Notes: generated by a model not told the origin, from the sequence alone. Positions 28,239-38,384 are shown, counted from the first letter of the stretch. The stretch: DNA of 64,000 bases from Synechococcus sp. CS-1329 (GCF_025128055.1 NZ_JAHLYS010000037.1:22175-86174), one strand, 5' to 3'. Translations and numbers: made by a program.

Positions 28239-29549
28239 ATGCACATCGCCGTTGTCGGCCTCAGCCACCGCACGGCTCCGGTCGAGATCCGGGAGCGACT
28301 GAGCATCCCCGAGCAGACCATGGAGGAATCCCTCCAGAACCTGCGTGGGGATTCCCAGGTGCTCGAGGCCTCCATCCTCAGCACCTGCAACCGGCTCGAG
28401 ATCTACACCCTGCTGCGCAGCCCCGAGCAGGGGATCCATGCCGTGGGCAGCTTCCTGAGCCAGCACTCCGGGCTGGATTTCGGTGAGCTCACCCCCCACC
28501 TGTTCACCTACCACCACGAGGAAGCGGTGGCCCACCTGCTGCGGGTGGCCGCCGGCCTCGACAGCCTGGTGCTGGGGGAGGGCCAGATCCTTTCCCAGGT
28601 GAAGAAGATGGTGCGGCTGGGCCAGGAACACGGTTCGATCGGACCGATCCTCAACCGCCTGCTCAACCAGGCGGTGAGCACCGGCAAGCGGGTGCGCAGC
28701 GAAACGAACCTCGGCACCGGGGCGGTCTCGATCAGCTCCGCCGCCGTGGAGCTGGCCCAGCTCAAGGTGGGCCAGGCCCGCGGCCTCGACGAACTGGTGC
28801 CGCTGGATCAGGAGCAGGTGGCGGTGGTGGGGGCCGGGCGCATGGCCCGGCTGCTGCTGCAACACCTCCAGTCCAAGGGCTGTCGCGGCCTGGTGCTGCT
28901 CAACCGCACGGCCGAGCGCGCCGAGGCCCTCGCCGCCGACTTCCCCGAGTTCCCCGTCCAGTGCCGCCCCCTGAGCGATCTGGACCACTGCCTGAGCACC
29001 TGCTCGCTGGTGTTCACCAGCACCGGAGCCGAGGAGCCGATCATCGACGCCGGCCGGCTCGGCGGCCTCAACCGGCGCTCCTCGCTGATGCTCGTCGACA
29101 TCGGCGTGCCGCGCAACATCAGCGCCGATGTGGGACAGCTCGCCGGTGTTGATTCCTTCGACGTCGATGACCTCCAGGAGGTGGTGACCCGCAACCAGGA
29201 GGCCCGGCGCGACATCGCCGCCGAAGCCGAGGGGCTGCTGCAGGAGGAGGCCCGTCAGTTCCTGGAGTGGTGGGATGGGCTGGAGGCGGTGCCCACCCTC
29301 AACCGCCTGCGCCAGCAGCTGGAGCAGATCCGCGAGCAGGAACTGCAGAAGGCCCTCAGCCGCATGGGCCCCGACCTCTCGGTGCGGGAGCGCAAGGTGG
29401 TGGAGGCCCTGAGCAAGGGCATCATCAACAAGATCCTGCACAGCCCGGTCACCAACCTGCGGGCACCCCAGCCCCGCCAGCGGCGCCATCAGGCGATGCA
29501 GGTGCTGCACCAGCTGTTTGCCCTCGACGCCGAGCCAGAGGAGAGCTGA
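28239..29549 (+). CDS. hemA: Glutamyl-tRNA reductase
   Basis: Reduces glutamyl-tRNA(Glu) to glutamate 1-semialdehyde, the first committed step of heme, bilin and chlorophyll synthesis. The 436-residue protein has the N-terminal catalytic domain with Cys50 (LSTCNRLEIY), the NADPH domain (VVGAGRMARLLLQHL, NRTAERAEALA) and a C-terminal dimerisation helix. It starts 10 bases after glpX. Its product pathway feeds ChlP and PcyA, also in this window. Confidence 0.97.
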   Translation: MHIAVVGLSHRTAPVEIRERLSIPEQTMEESLQNLRGDSQVLEASILSTCNRLEIYTLLRSPEQGIHAVGSFLSQHSGLDFGELTPHLFTYHHEEAVAHLLRVAAGLDSLVLGEGQILSQVKKMVRLGQEHGSIGPILNRLLNQAVSTGKRVRSETNLGTGAVSISSAAVELAQLKVGQARGLDELVPLDQEQVAVVGAGRMARLLLQHLQSKGCRGLVLLNRTAERAEALAADFPEFPVQCRPLSDLDHCLSTCSLVFTSTGAEEPIIDAGRLGGLNRRSSLMLVDIGVPRNISADVGQLAGVDSFDVDDLQEVVTRNQEARRDIAAEAEGLLQEEARQFLEWWDGLEAVPTLNRLRQQLEQIREQELQKALSRMGPDLSVRERKVVEALSKGIINKILHSPVTNLRAPQPRQRRHQAMQVLHQLFALDAEPEES

Positions 29550-29659
29550 TGTCGCCTGGGCTACAGCGACTTACCACGAATCGGCACTCAGTTGTGGCTG
29601 ACGGGCTTTGGCAGGCACCTGATCCGGTACGGTGCTCCCACGCTGACGGCAGCAGTCTC

Positions 29660-29665
29660 GGAGGG
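29660..29665 (+). promoter_or_regulatory. glgC: Shine-Dalgarno sequence deciding the glgC start
   Basis: GGAGGG ends five bases before ATG 29671, which favours that ATG over the in-frame GTG immediately before it. Clear Shine-Dalgarno sites are uncommon in this window. Confidence 0.6.
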
Positions 29666-29670
29666 CAGTG

Positions 29671-30966
29671 ATGAAGCGGGTTCTGGCGATCATTCTCGGC
29701 GGAGGCGCCGGTACCCGGCTCTATCCCCTCACGAAGATGCGGGCCAAGCCGGCTGTACCGCTCGCCGGCAAATATCGCCTGATCGATATTCCCATCAGCA
29801 ACTGCATCAACTCGGGGATCAACAAGATCTACGTGCTGACACAGTTCAACAGCGCCTCCCTCAACCGCCACCTCACCCAGAGCTACAACCTCTCCGCGGG
29901 CTTCGGCCAGGGGTTCGTCGAAGTGCTGGCCGCCCAGCAGACCCCCGACAGTCCCAGCTGGTTTGAGGGCACCGCCGATGCCGTGCGCAAATACCAGTGG
30001 CTGTTCCAGGAATGGGATGTGGATCAGTACCTGATCCTCTCCGGTGACCAGCTCTACCGGATGGACTACAGCCGTTTCGTGGATCACCACATCCAATCGG
30101 GCGCTGACCTCACGGTGGGAGCCCTGCCGGTGGATGGCGCCCAGGCCGAAGGATTCGGGCTGATGCGCACCGATGCCGACGGTCGCATCCGCGAGTTCTC
30201 CGAGAAGCCCAAGGGCGCGGCCCTGGAGGCCATGAGGGTGGACACCGCCAGCCTGGGCCTGGCGGAAGCCGAGGCCGCCCGCCGGCCCTACCTGGCCTCG
30301 ATGGGCATCTACGTCTTCAGCCGCAACACGCTGTTCGATCTGCTGGCGCAGAACCCCGGCTCCACCGATTTCGGCAAGGAGATCATTCCCACCGCCCTTG
30401 GCCAGGGAGACAACCTCAGGGCCTACCTCTTCGACGACTACTGGGAGGACATCGGCACGATCGGGGCCTTCTACGAGGCCAATCTGGCCCTGACCGACCA
30501 GCCCAGGCCCGCCTTCTCCTTCTACGACGAGAAGTTCCCGATCTACACCAGGCCCCGCTACCTCCCGCCCAGCAAATTGCTGGATGCCCAGGTCACCCAG
30601 TCGATCATCGGCGAAGGATCGCTGCTGCAGAACTGCAGCATTCTTCACTGCGTGCTCGGCGTGCGCTCCCGCATCGAAGCTGAGGTGGTGCTGCAGGACA
30701 CCCTGGTGATGGGTGCCGACTTCTTTGAATCCAGCGAGGAGCGGGCTGTGCTGCGCGAGCGTGGCGGCATTCCAGTCGGCGTGGGCCGTGGCACCACCGT
30801 GCGTCGGGCAATCCTCGACAAGAACGTGCGCATCGGCCGGAACGTTTCAATCGTGAACAAGGACCGGATTGAGGAAGCGGATCGCCCGGAGCTGGGCTTC
30901 TACATCCGCAACGGCATCGTGGTGGTGGAGAAGAACGCCACCATCGCCAACGGCACCGTGATCTGA
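29671..30966 (+). CDS. glgC: Glucose-1-phosphate adenylyltransferase
   Basis: Makes ADP-glucose, the committed precursor of glycogen. The 431-residue protein has the cyanobacterial length, begins [20 protein letters not shown] (nucleotidyltransferase loop), and carries [18 protein letters not shown]-type substrate region EFSEKPKG and the C-terminal left-handed beta helix ending IANGTVI. Cyanobacterial GlgC is activated by 3-phosphoglycerate and inhibited by phosphate. It follows hemA by 121 bases, which do not show a clear promoter. Confidence 0.97.
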   Translation: MKRVLAIILGGGAGTRLYPLTKMRAKPAVPLAGKYRLIDIPISNCINSGINKIYVLTQFNSASLNRHLTQSYNLSAGFGQGFVEVLAAQQTPDSPSWFEGTADAVRKYQWLFQEWDVDQYLILSGDQLYRMDYSRFVDHHIQSGADLTVGALPVDGAQAEGFGLMRTDADGRIREFSEKPKGAALEAMRVDTASLGLAEAEAARRPYLASMGIYVFSRNTLFDLLAQNPGSTDFGKEIIPTALGQGDNLRAYLFDDYWEDIGTIGAFYEANLALTDQPRPAFSFYDEKFPIYTRPRYLPPSKLLDAQVTQSIIGEGSLLQNCSILHCVLGVRSRIEAEVVLQDTLVMGADFFESSEERAVLRERGGIPVGVGRGTTVRRAILDKNVRIGRNVSIVNKDRIEEADRPELGFYIRNGIVVVEKNATIANGTVI

Positions 30967-31053
30967 GCGCTTGCTGACACAGGGGCCGAGCCAACGGCGT
31001 TCGGGCAGGCGCAAGGCCACACTGAGGCCGAACGGCCTGCACGCCAACTTCTC

Positions 31054-32469
31054 ATGAGCAAAGCACACTTCGGCCTGATCGGCCTCGGAGTGATGGGCGA
31101 GAACCTGGTCCTCAACGCCGAACGCAACGGTTACTCCAGCGTCGTCTTCAACCGCACCTACGCCAAGACCGAAGACTTCCTCAAGGGGCGGGCTGCCGGG
31201 CTGAACATCATCGGCGCCCACACCCTTGAAGAGTTCGTCGGTGCCCTGGAGCGGCCCCGCCGCATCCTGATGATGATCAAGGCGGGCGCACCGATCGACG
31301 CCATGATCGCCCAGATCTCGCCGTTGCTGGAGGACGGCGATCTGCTGATCGACGGCGGCAACTCCCTCTACACCGACACCGAGCGGCGGGTGAAGGAGCT
31401 GGAGAGCCAGAGCTTCGGCTACATCGGCATGGGGGTCTCCGGAGGCGCCAAGGGGGCCCTGGAGGGTCCGAGCATGATGCCCGGCGGCACCAAGGCCGCC
31501 TACGACGCCATCGAAGGGCTGGTGCGCAAGATGGCCGCCCAGGTCGAGGATGGCCCCTGCGTCACCTACATCGGCCCCGGCGGCGCCGGCCATTTCGTCA
31601 AGACCGTCCACAACGGCATCGAGTACGGGATCGAGCAGATCCTGGTGGAGGCCTACGACCTGATGAAGCGCTGCGCCGGCATGAATGGCCTGGCGATGGC
31701 CCAGGTGTTCGACGGCTGGAACCAGCTCGAAGAGCTCTCCTCCTATCTGGTGGAGATCACCGAGGTGTGCCTGCGCACCCGTGATCCCGAGGATGGCGGC
31801 GATCTGGTGGAGAAGATCCTCGACGTGGCCGGCCAGAAGGGCACCGGTCTCTGGACCGTGGTCAGCGCCCTCGAAATGGGGGTGCCGGTGCCCACCATCT
31901 ACGCGGCGCTCAATGGCCGGGTGATGAGCTCCCTGCACGGCGAGCGGCAGCTGGCGGCCCAGGTGATCGGCGCTCCCGAGGCGGCGGCGGTGTCGCTGGG
32001 GGAGCCCTCCGAGGGCATGCCGGCCCTGCGTGATGCCATCACCCTGGCCTGCATCGCCAGCTACGCCCAGGGCATGGCCCTGATGGTGGAGGCCTCCACC
32101 CTGCACGACTACAACCTCAACCTCTCCTCGATCGCCCAGATCTGGAAGGGGGGCTGCATCATTCGCGCCAAGCTGCTGCAGCGCATCCAGAACGCCTACG
32201 ACACCAATCCGGATCTGGCCAACCTGATGGTGGACCCCTGGTTCGCCGAGCAGGTGAACGCCCGTCTGAGCGGCCTGCGCCAGGTGGTGGCCGGGGCGGC
32301 CCTGGCCGGCATCCCGGTGCCCTGCCTGAGCAGCACCCTCGACTACATCGACAGCTACCGCACGGCCCGGCTGCCCCAGAACCTGCTGCAGGCCATGCGT
32401 GACTGCTTCGGCGCCCACACCTACCAACGGGTGGACCGCGAAGGCAGCTTCCACACCGAGTGGCTGTGA
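31054..32469 (+). CDS. gnd: 6-phosphogluconate dehydrogenase, decarboxylating
   Basis: Oxidises 6-phosphogluconate to ribulose 5-phosphate with NADP+. The 471-residue protein has the NADP loop GLGVMGENLVLN, GDLLIDGGNSLY, the catalytic GVSGGAKGALEGPSMMPGG and FVKTVHNGIEYG blocks and the C-terminal DYIDSYRTARLP. Length is standard. Its stop overlaps the start of pgl (TGATG), so consecutive oxidative pentose phosphate enzymes are translationally coupled. Confidence 0.97.
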   Translation: MSKAHFGLIGLGVMGENLVLNAERNGYSSVVFNRTYAKTEDFLKGRAAGLNIIGAHTLEEFVGALERPRRILMMIKAGAPIDAMIAQISPLLEDGDLLIDGGNSLYTDTERRVKELESQSFGYIGMGVSGGAKGALEGPSMMPGGTKAAYDAIEGLVRKMAAQVEDGPCVTYIGPGGAGHFVKTVHNGIEYGIEQILVEAYDLMKRCAGMNGLAMAQVFDGWNQLEELSSYLVEITEVCLRTRDPEDGGDLVEKILDVAGQKGTGLWTVVSALEMGVPVPTIYAALNGRVMSSLHGERQLAAQVIGAPEAAAVSLGEPSEGMPALRDAITLACIASYAQGMALMVEASTLHDYNLNLSSIAQIWKGGCIIRAKLLQRIQNAYDTNPDLANLMVDPWFAEQVNARLSGLRQVVAGAALAGIPVPCLSSTLDYIDSYRTARLPQNLLQAMRDCFGAHTYQRVDREGSFHTEWL

Positions 32470-33200
32470 TGCGCAGTCAGCCGCCGGCCAGCTACCGGAT
32501 CGAAGTGGCCGCCGATGGCGACGAACTGGCCCGGCGCACCGCCGAGACCATCGCCGCCTGCATCGACCTGGCCCTGGCCCAGCGTGACCGGGCCCAGATC
32601 GCCCTCGCTGGCGGTGGCACCCCCGCCGCCGCCTACCGGCTGCTGGCGCGGGAGCGGCTGCCCTGGCAACGGGTGGATGTGCTGCTGGGCGATGAACGCT
32701 GGGTGGCGGCCGACGACCCCTCCAGCAACGCCCTGATGCTGCGCCAGACCCTGCTGGCGGAGGCCCCTGGCTGCGAGGCCCATTTCCAGCCGGTGCCCAC
32801 CGATCTGGAGAGCCCCGAGGCCAGCGCTGCCGCCTACGCCGCCCTGGTGGCCAGGACCTGCCCCGGCGATCCACCGGTCTTCGATCTGGTGCTGCTGGGG
32901 CTCGGGGAAGACGGCCACACGGCCTCGCTCTTTCCCGGCACCGCCGCCACCGCAGTGACCGACCGTGAGGCCACGGTGAGCGAGGGCAAGGGGTTGCCCC
33001 GCGTCACCCTCACCGCTCCGGTGCTGAGTGCGGCCCGCCAGGTGCTGTTCCAGGTGAGCGGAGCGGGCAAGCAGCAGGCTCTGCGGCGGCTGCTGGATCC
33101 CGATGAATCACCCGAGCGCACGCCGGCCCGGCTGGTGAGCCCCCGTCAGCCGGTGCTGATCCTCGCCGATGCCGCCGCTGCGGCAGGCTTGGAGGAGTGA
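32469..33200 (+). CDS. pgl: 6-phosphogluconolactonase
   Basis: Hydrolyses 6-phosphogluconolactone, the step before gnd. The 243-residue DevB/SOL-type protein has LAGGGTPAAAYRLLA, LLGDERWVAADDPSSN and LGLGEDGHTASLFPG. ATG 32469 sits on the gnd stop; in-frame GTG codons lie just upstream. The stop in turn overlaps the GTG of the CIA30-domain gene. Confidence 0.94.
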   Translation: MRSQPPASYRIEVAADGDELARRTAETIAACIDLALAQRDRAQIALAGGGTPAAAYRLLARERLPWQRVDVLLGDERWVAADDPSSNALMLRQTLLAEAPGCEAHFQPVPTDLESPEASAAAYAALVARTCPGDPPVFDLVLLGLGEDGHTASLFPGTAATAVTDREATVSEGKGLPRVTLTAPVLSAARQVLFQVSGAGKQQALRRLLDPDESPERTPARLVSPRQPVLILADAAAAAGLEE

Positions 33201-33769
33201 TCGAGCTGGCCCTGATGGTGGCACCTCTGCTGGTGGTGAGTGGTGATGGCTTCAGCGGCTGGCTGGCCCTCAACGACACGATCATGGGCGGGAGCAGCAG
33301 CGGCGTCTGCCGCAGCGGACCATCGGGGCTGGTGCTGGAGGCGGAGGTGATCGAGGCCGGCGGCGGCTTCGTGAGCTGCCGCTCCCCCCTGTTCTCGCCG
33401 CCCCTGGATCTGAGTGCCTACCGGGCGCTGCAGATGGATCTGCGCGGCGATGGTCGGCGCTACAAGCTGGCGGTGGCCTGCGCCGATGGGGTGGCCGGCC
33501 TCACCGAGCTGATCCCGGGCGGGCTGCGCTGGGTGAGCGAATTCGCCACCAGCCCTGATGGCCTCACCACAGTGGAGATCCCCTTCAGCCAGCTCAAACC
33601 CTCGCTGCGGGCCCAGCCCATGACGCTGCCGCTGCTGCGCTTTGATGCCGGCCGGATCACGCGGCTGCAGATCCTGCACTCCAGATTCGGCGACGATGGC
33701 CGACCCAATCCCGGCTTCCGCGCCGGTGCCCTGCGCCTCGCTGTGGAAGCAATCCGGGCCGTCCCCTGA
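33197..33769 (+). CDS. CIA30-domain protein (NADH:ubiquinone oxidoreductase complex I intermediate-associated type)
   Basis: A 190-residue beta-sandwich protein with the CIA30 pattern: LNDTIMGGSSSG, GGGFVSCRSPLF, YRALQMDLRGDGRRYKL and the final IRLLQILHS-like strand. The mitochondrial homologue assists complex I assembly; in cyanobacteria, related proteins are of uncertain role, possibly in photosynthetic or NDH complex assembly. It starts at GTG 33197 inside the pgl stop. The N-terminus (LALMVAPLLVV) is mildly hydrophobic but not a clear signal peptide. Confidence 0.82.
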   Translation: MIELALMVAPLLVVSGDGFSGWLALNDTIMGGSSSGVCRSGPSGLVLEAEVIEAGGGFVSCRSPLFSPPLDLSAYRALQMDLRGDGRRYKLAVACADGVAGLTELIPGGLRWVSEFATSPDGLTTVEIPFSQLKPSLRAQPMTLPLLRFDAGRITRLQILHSRFGDDGRPNPGFRAGALRLAVEAIRAVP

Positions 33770-33770
33770 G

Positions 33771-34208
33771 GTGGAGAGCCTGAGCGCAGCCGTTGATGGG
33801 CCCGGCCCCAGCGACCTGCTCAGGCGGGTGGCGGCAGCGGCTGATCTCTGCATGAAGCCGAACCGGCACGCTGTGGTGATCAGCTCCGGAGCACCTGAGC
33901 TGATCTCGGCGGGGCCTGAGGCCGAGCCAAACGAGGATGAATGCACCTTGCGGCTGCTCTGCCGCCGGGCCGATGGCGAGCGGGCGGAGCTCAACGACAT
34001 CGAGCTGGAGATCTACCGCAGCGGCGAAGACCTGCACCTGATGCTGAGCTGGCCCGAGCAGACGGATCAACCGATGCTCTGGCAGGGCCAGCACCCGGTC
34101 TGGATGGATGGCGACAGCGGCCAGCGCTGCGAGCGGCCGCCCGCCGGTGCGGCGCTGGAGGCCCTGGCCCGGCGGCTGCGGGCCCTGATCAGCCCTGCTC
34201 AGTCCTGA
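33771..34208 (+). CDS. Protein of unknown function after the CIA30 gene
   Basis: A 145-residue protein, probably starting at GTG 33771, one base after the CIA30 stop. It has a helical N-terminus ([15 protein letters not shown]), beta-rich central part with an [20 protein letters not shown] stretch, and a helical C-terminus ([11 protein letters not shown]). No signal peptide or motif recognised. It ends 10 bases inside the convergent ilvD. Likely co-expressed with gnd-pgl-CIA30. Confidence 0.65.
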   Translation: MESLSAAVDGPGPSDLLRRVAAAADLCMKPNRHAVVISSGAPELISAGPEAEPNEDECTLRLLCRRADGERAELNDIELEIYRSGEDLHLMLSWPEQTDQPMLWQGQHPVWMDGDSGQRCERPPAGAALEALARRLRALISPAQS

Positions 34209-35869
34209 TCGGTGACGGCCCCCAGGCTGCTGCTGCTCACCAGCCGCGCGTACTTGCCCAGCACTCCCCTGCGGTAGCGGGGCTCGGGTGCCGACCAGGC
34301 CGCCCGACGCCGCTCCAGCTCACCGGCCTCCACATTGAGCTGGATGAGCAGCTGGTGGGCATCCACGGTGATGCTGTCGCCCTCCTGCACCAGGGCGATG
34401 GTGCCGCCCACGGCGGCCTCGGGAGCCACATGGCCCACCACCAGGCCGTAGGAACCACCGCTGAAGCGGCCGTCGGTGATCAACGCCACCGATTCACCCA
34501 GCCCCTGACCCACGATCGCGGCCGTGGGAGAGAGCATCTCGCGCATGCCGGGCCCGCCCACCGGCCCCTCGTAGCGCACCACCACCACATCACCGGCAAG
34601 GACCCCACCGGCGAGGATCGCCTCCAGGGCGCTCTCCTCACTCTCGAACACCCGGGCCGGGCCGGTGATCACCGGGGTCTTGACGCCACTGATCTTGGCG
34701 ACGGCCCCCTCGGTGGCCAGGTTGCCCTTGAGGATCGCCAGGTGACCTTTGGCATAGAGGGGATTGGAGAGGGGCCGGATCACCTCCTGATCGGCCGGGG
34801 GCTCGCTGGGCACGTCGGCCAGCACCTGCTTGAGCGTGAGGCCTTCGATCGTGCGGCAGTCACCGTGCAGCAGACCCGCATCCAGCAGCAGCTTCATCAC
34901 CTGGGGGATGCCACCGGAGCGGTGCAGATCGACCGTCACGAAGCGGCCGCTGGGCTTGAGATCACAGATCACCGGCACCCGCTGACGGATGGTTTCGAAA
35001 TCATCGATCGTGAGCGGCACCTCGGCGGTGCGGGCGATCGCCAGCAGGTGCAGCACCGAATTGGTGGAGCCCCCCACCGCCATGATCACGCTGATGGCGT
35101 TCTCGATCGCCTCGCGGGTGATCAGATCGCGGGGGCAGATGTTGGCCTCGATCGCCCGCACCAGCACTTCGGCGGAGCGGCTGGCGCTCTCGGCCTTCTC
35201 GGGATCCTCGGCGGCCATGGTGGAGCTGCCAGGCAGGCTCAGGCCCATGGCCTCGAAGGCGGAGCTCATCGTGTTGGCGGTGAACATGCCGCCGCAGCTG
35301 CCGGCACCGGGACAGGCGTTCTTCTCGATCGCCAGCAGTTCGTCTTCATCGATGCGACCGCCGGAGAACTGGCCCACCGCCTCGAAGGCACTGACCACAG
35401 TGAGATCACAGGGGCCGAGCCTGCCGGGTTTGATCGTGCCGCCGTACACGAAGATCGCCGGGATGTTCATGCGCGCCATCGCCAGCATGGCGCCGGGCAT
35501 GTTCTTGTCGCAGCCGCCGATGGCCAAAAGGCCATCCATGCTCTGGGCGCTGCAGGCGGTTTCGATCGAGTCGGCGATCACCTCGCGGCTCACCAGGGAA
35601 TACTTCATCCCCTCGGTGCCCATCGAGATGCCGTCGCTGACGGTGATCGTGCCGAACATCTGCGGCATGGCCCCCGCCAGGCGGGCGGACTCCTCAGCGC
35701 AGCGGGCCAGCTCGTTGAGGCCGATGTTGCAGGGCGTGATCGTGCTGTAGCCGTTGGCGATGCCGATGATCGGCTTGTTGAAGTCACCGTCGCCGAAACC
35801 GACGGCCCGCAACATGGCTCGGTTGGGAGAACGCTGAACCCCTGCGGTGATGGCGGCGGAACGGAGCAT
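34199..35869 (-). CDS. ilvD: Dihydroxy-acid dehydratase
   Basis: Third enzyme of branched-chain amino acid synthesis; dehydrates dihydroxy acids using an iron-sulfur cluster. The 556-residue protein shows all cluster-ligand motifs: [19 protein letters not shown] and [16 protein letters not shown], plus the C-terminal [19 protein letters not shown]. Length is normal. The ATG at 35869 fits the family start ([14 protein letters not shown]). It converges with the unknown gene at 33771-34208, overlapping by 10 bases. Confidence 0.97.
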   Translation of the reverse strand: MLRSAAITAGVQRSPNRAMLRAVGFGDGDFNKPIIGIANGYSTITPCNIGLNELARCAEESARLAGAMPQMFGTITVSDGISMGTEGMKYSLVSREVIADSIETACSAQSMDGLLAIGGCDKNMPGAMLAMARMNIPAIFVYGGTIKPGRLGPCDLTVVSAFEAVGQFSGGRIDEDELLAIEKNACPGAGSCGGMFTANTMSSAFEAMGLSLPGSSTMAAEDPEKAESASRSAEVLVRAIEANICPRDLITREAIENAISVIMAVGGSTNSVLHLLAIARTAEVPLTIDDFETIRQRVPVICDLKPSGRFVTVDLHRSGGIPQVMKLLLDAGLLHGDCRTIEGLTLKQVLADVPSEPPADQEVIRPLSNPLYAKGHLAILKGNLATEGAVAKISGVKTPVITGPARVFESEESALEAILAGGVLAGDVVVVRYEGPVGGPGMREMLSPTAAIVGQGLGESVALITDGRFSGGSYGLVVGHVAPEAAVGGTIALVQEGDSITVDAHQLLIQLNVEAGELERRRAAWSAPEPRYRRGVLGKYARLVSSSSLGAVTDQD

Positions 35870-35938
35870 GAACCCTTCAGTGGCACCGCAAGCAACTTAC
35901 CGAGGCATGACACCAGCGCTGAAGCGGGCTGCTGAAGC

Positions 35939-36235
35939 TCAGGCTTCGGGGCTGAGGGTTTCCAGCTGGCGGCGCACGTCTTCGATCGCCCGGTTGAGCT
36001 CGTTCACCTTGTGCTGCAGTTCGTGCTTGAGCAGGGGCCGCCGCTCCTCGCCCTCCTCGCTGTCACGGAAGCCCCCCTGCAGCCGCGAGAGCGCCAGAGT
36101 GCGGCGCTGACGCAGGGCCAGATGGCGGCGCTCGGCTTCAGCCAGCAACCACCAGGCCAGACCAGCCGCACCGATCACCGCCCCGGCGATGGCGCTGGCC
36201 AGGATGGGACTGACGGGAGATCCGCGTTCGGCCAT
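35939..36235 (-). CDS. Small single-span membrane protein with C-terminal coiled coil
   Basis: A 98-residue protein from ATG 36235 (an in-frame ATG lies six codons upstream). An N-terminal membrane helix (about residues 10-30, ILASAIAGAVIGAAGLAWWL) is followed by a charged helix that looks coiled-coil (LQHKVNELNRAIEDVRRQLETL). No family recognised. It lies between the GMC oxidoreductase and ilvD, 35 bases after the former. Confidence 0.65.
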   Translation of the reverse strand: MAERGSPVSPILASAIAGAVIGAAGLAWWLLAEAERRHLALRQRRTLALSRLQGGFRDSEEGEERRPLLKHELQHKVNELNRAIEDVRRQLETLSPEA

Positions 36236-36270
36236 GGCTGCTCGATCCTGCAAACCCCGATGGGACGAGC

Positions 36271-37773
36271 TTAGAGCTGCTCCGCCACCCGCAGAGCGTT
36301 GGCGATCACGGTGAGGCCTGGCGAGACGATCGGGCAGCTGGGGAAGACGCTGGCATCGGCGATGGTGAGATTGGCCAGGCCGTGGACGCGGCCGTTGCGA
36401 TCGACCACGGAGGTGGCTGGATCCGCTCCCATGCGGCAGGTGCCGCAGGCGTGGCCGATCACCGCCAGGGGCGCCTCACCGCGGGGATAGAAGGGAGCCG
36501 GGCGCACCTCGGGGGTGAGCGGATCGGCATCCACGGCCTTGAGCACCGAGAGCCAGCGGTACACGAGCCGGTCGTGGGCTTCGAGGTTGTTGGCCAGGTA
36601 CTGGATGCTCAGCCGCTCGCCGCGCAGCTCGATGCGGTTCTCGGGGTCGGGCAGCACCGGACTCATGGCCCACCAGCAGATCGAGCGCACCGCCAGTTGC
36701 TCCAGGGCCGTGTTGGGCAGCAGCCGCGTCACCAGGGAGAGCACCGGGGGCGATTCGGCGAACTGGGCGTCCTGCAGCACCCCACCACCGGTTTCGATAT
36801 GGCCGAGCGGGAAGCTGACGTTCTGATCCCCCCAGAGGTAGTCGTTGACGCCGAGGCTGCGGGGGAAGCGGCCGCTGTGGGGTTCGCGGGCCAGCTGCAG
36901 GATCGCGGTGAGCTGGGGCTTCATCAGGTGACGGCCCACCTGGCTGTTGCCATTGGCCAGGCCGTGGGGGTGGATTGAGCTGCGGGAGCGCAGCAGCAGG
37001 GCCGGAGTGTTCACCGCACCGGCGGCCAGCACCACCTGATCGCCGCGGAACAGCCAGTTCTGACCATCAATCTCCACTTCCACCCCCTTGACCTCGCGGC
37101 CGCTGGGATCCACGTGCAGCTTGGTGACGCGGGCGTTGCTGATCAGGCGGGTGCCGGGCTGCTCCAGGGCCGGCTGCACCCCGAACAGTTCCGCGTCGCC
37201 GCTGGGATCCTCCAGCTGCTCCGACCAGCTCAGCGGCAGGTCGTAGGGATGGGTGCCCTGGCGCTGCAGGCCCTGGCGCAGGGGCTCGAACAGCGGATCC
37301 AGCGGCAGCGGCTCATGGGGGTAGGGGCCGCTGCGCGGCGGCTGCTGCGGATCCGTGCCGCTACGGCCATGGACCCTGTAGAGGACCTCAGCCCTGTCGT
37401 ACCAGGGGGCGAGCTCGTCGTAGCCGAGGGGCCAGGCGGGGGCCACGCCCTCCTGCAGGGGCAGGCCTTCGAACTCCCGCGGCCACATGCGCTCCAGCAC
37501 CCCGCCCCAGATCTTGGTGTTCCCGCCCAGGGCGTAGATCGTCTGGGGGGAGAAGGGATCGCCATCGGGGCCGAACCAGTCGTCGCCGGGGTGATAGCGG
37601 TCCTTGCGGAACAGATCGACGCTGGCCACGTTCTGATCGGCCAGATCCATGGCCCCGCCGCGCTCCAGCAGCAGCACCGAGCGGCCCCTGGCCGCCAGCG
37701 CTCCAGCGAGGGTGCCTCCGGCGGCGCCGGAGCCGATCACGATCACATCGTGGTGCTGGTCGTCGAGGATCAT
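36271..37773 (-). CDS. GMC family FAD-dependent oxidoreductase
   Basis: A 500-residue flavoprotein with the N-terminal FAD motif VIGSGAAGGTLAGALA, ALGGNTKIWGG, an internal VLAAGAVNTPALLLRS and the C-terminal GMC region (HACGTCRMGADP, then IADASVFPSCPIVSPGLT). GMC enzymes oxidise alcohols, sugars or sterols; the substrate is not evident. There is no signal peptide, so it is probably cytoplasmic. It overlaps the oxidase subunit III gene by four bases, which makes co-translation with the terminal oxidase very likely and could mean it feeds electrons to the same chain; that is inference. Confidence 0.88.
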   Translation of the reverse strand: MILDDQHHDVIVIGSGAAGGTLAGALAARGRSVLLLERGGAMDLADQNVASVDLFRKDRYHPGDDWFGPDGDPFSPQTIYALGGNTKIWGGVLERMWPREFEGLPLQEGVAPAWPLGYDELAPWYDRAEVLYRVHGRSGTDPQQPPRSGPYPHEPLPLDPLFEPLRQGLQRQGTHPYDLPLSWSEQLEDPSGDAELFGVQPALEQPGTRLISNARVTKLHVDPSGREVKGVEVEIDGQNWLFRGDQVVLAAGAVNTPALLLRSRSSIHPHGLANGNSQVGRHLMKPQLTAILQLAREPHSGRFPRSLGVNDYLWGDQNVSFPLGHIETGGGVLQDAQFAESPPVLSLVTRLLPNTALEQLAVRSICWWAMSPVLPDPENRIELRGERLSIQYLANNLEAHDRLVYRWLSVLKAVDADPLTPEVRPAPFYPRGEAPLAVIGHACGTCRMGADPATSVVDRNGRVHGLANLTIADASVFPSCPIVSPGLTVIANALRVAEQL

Positions 37774-38384
37774 GACCAGGCGTAAAGAAGAAGAAAGAGC
37801 ATCACCCAGATCACATCCACGAAATGCCAGAACAGGGAGGTGGCGATCACCCCCTGTTCACCAGCCGCGTAGTTGGCCGGGCGGAAGGAGCGCTGCAGCA
37901 TCAGGGCCATCAGCAGGATGCCGCTGAGCACATGCAGGCCATGAAAGCCGGTGAGCAGGTAGAAGCAACTGCCGAAACTGCCGCTGGTGATCCCGAAAGA
38001 CAGCGAGCGCCATTCGATCGCCTGGCCATAGAGGAACACTGCCCCCATCGCCATGCTCAGTAGCCAGAAGGCACGGAAGCCCCAGAGCTGGCCCTTGGAA
38101 AGGCAGCGCTCAGCCAGGGCCACCGTGCCGCTGCTGGACACCAGCACCACGGTGTAGAGCAGGGGGCTGCGCCACTCCAGCCCCTCCACCCCAGGCGGCA
38201 GCCACTGCAGGGCTGAGAGCTTCAGCACCGCATAGCCCGTGAAGAACGCCAGAAAGATGACGCTCTCAGAGCAGAGAAAGATGATGAAGCCGGTGAGGCT
38301 GTGGTTGGCGTGCTCCGCGCTGTGGCCCGCTGGGGATGGGCCCTGGGGGGAGCTGGTGGAGTCGAGGGGAGGGCTGATGGTCAT
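37770..38384 (-). CDS. ctaE: Heme-copper oxidase subunit III
   Basis: A 204-residue polytopic protein with five predicted membrane segments, typical of the short subunit III that lacks the first two helices of the mitochondrial form. The family motifs GFHGLHVLSG and LFWHFVDVIWVMLF are at the C-terminal half. It is the third gene of ctaC-ctaD-ctaE and overlaps the GMC oxidoreductase by four bases; the gap to ctaD is three bases. Confidence 0.92.
   Translation of the reverse strand: MTISPPLDSTSSPQGPSPAGHSAEHANHSLTGFIIFLCSESVIFLAFFTGYAVLKLSALQWLPPGVEGLEWRSPLLYTVVLVSSSGTVALAERCLSKGQLWGFRAFWLLSMAMGAVFLYGQAIEWRSLSFGITSGSFGSCFYLLTGFHGLHVLSGILLMALMLQRSFRPANYAAGEQGVIATSLFWHFVDVIWVMLFLLLYAWS

Noticed and set aside
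30847..32874. A 675-codon minus-strand frame opposite gnd and pgl
   Set aside because: Both plus-strand enzymes are complete; the antisense product is low-complexity.
33941..35935. A 664-codon plus-strand frame opposite ilvD
   Set aside because: ilvD on the minus strand has all catalytic motifs; the antisense product is His/Gly/Ala-rich with no recognisable family.
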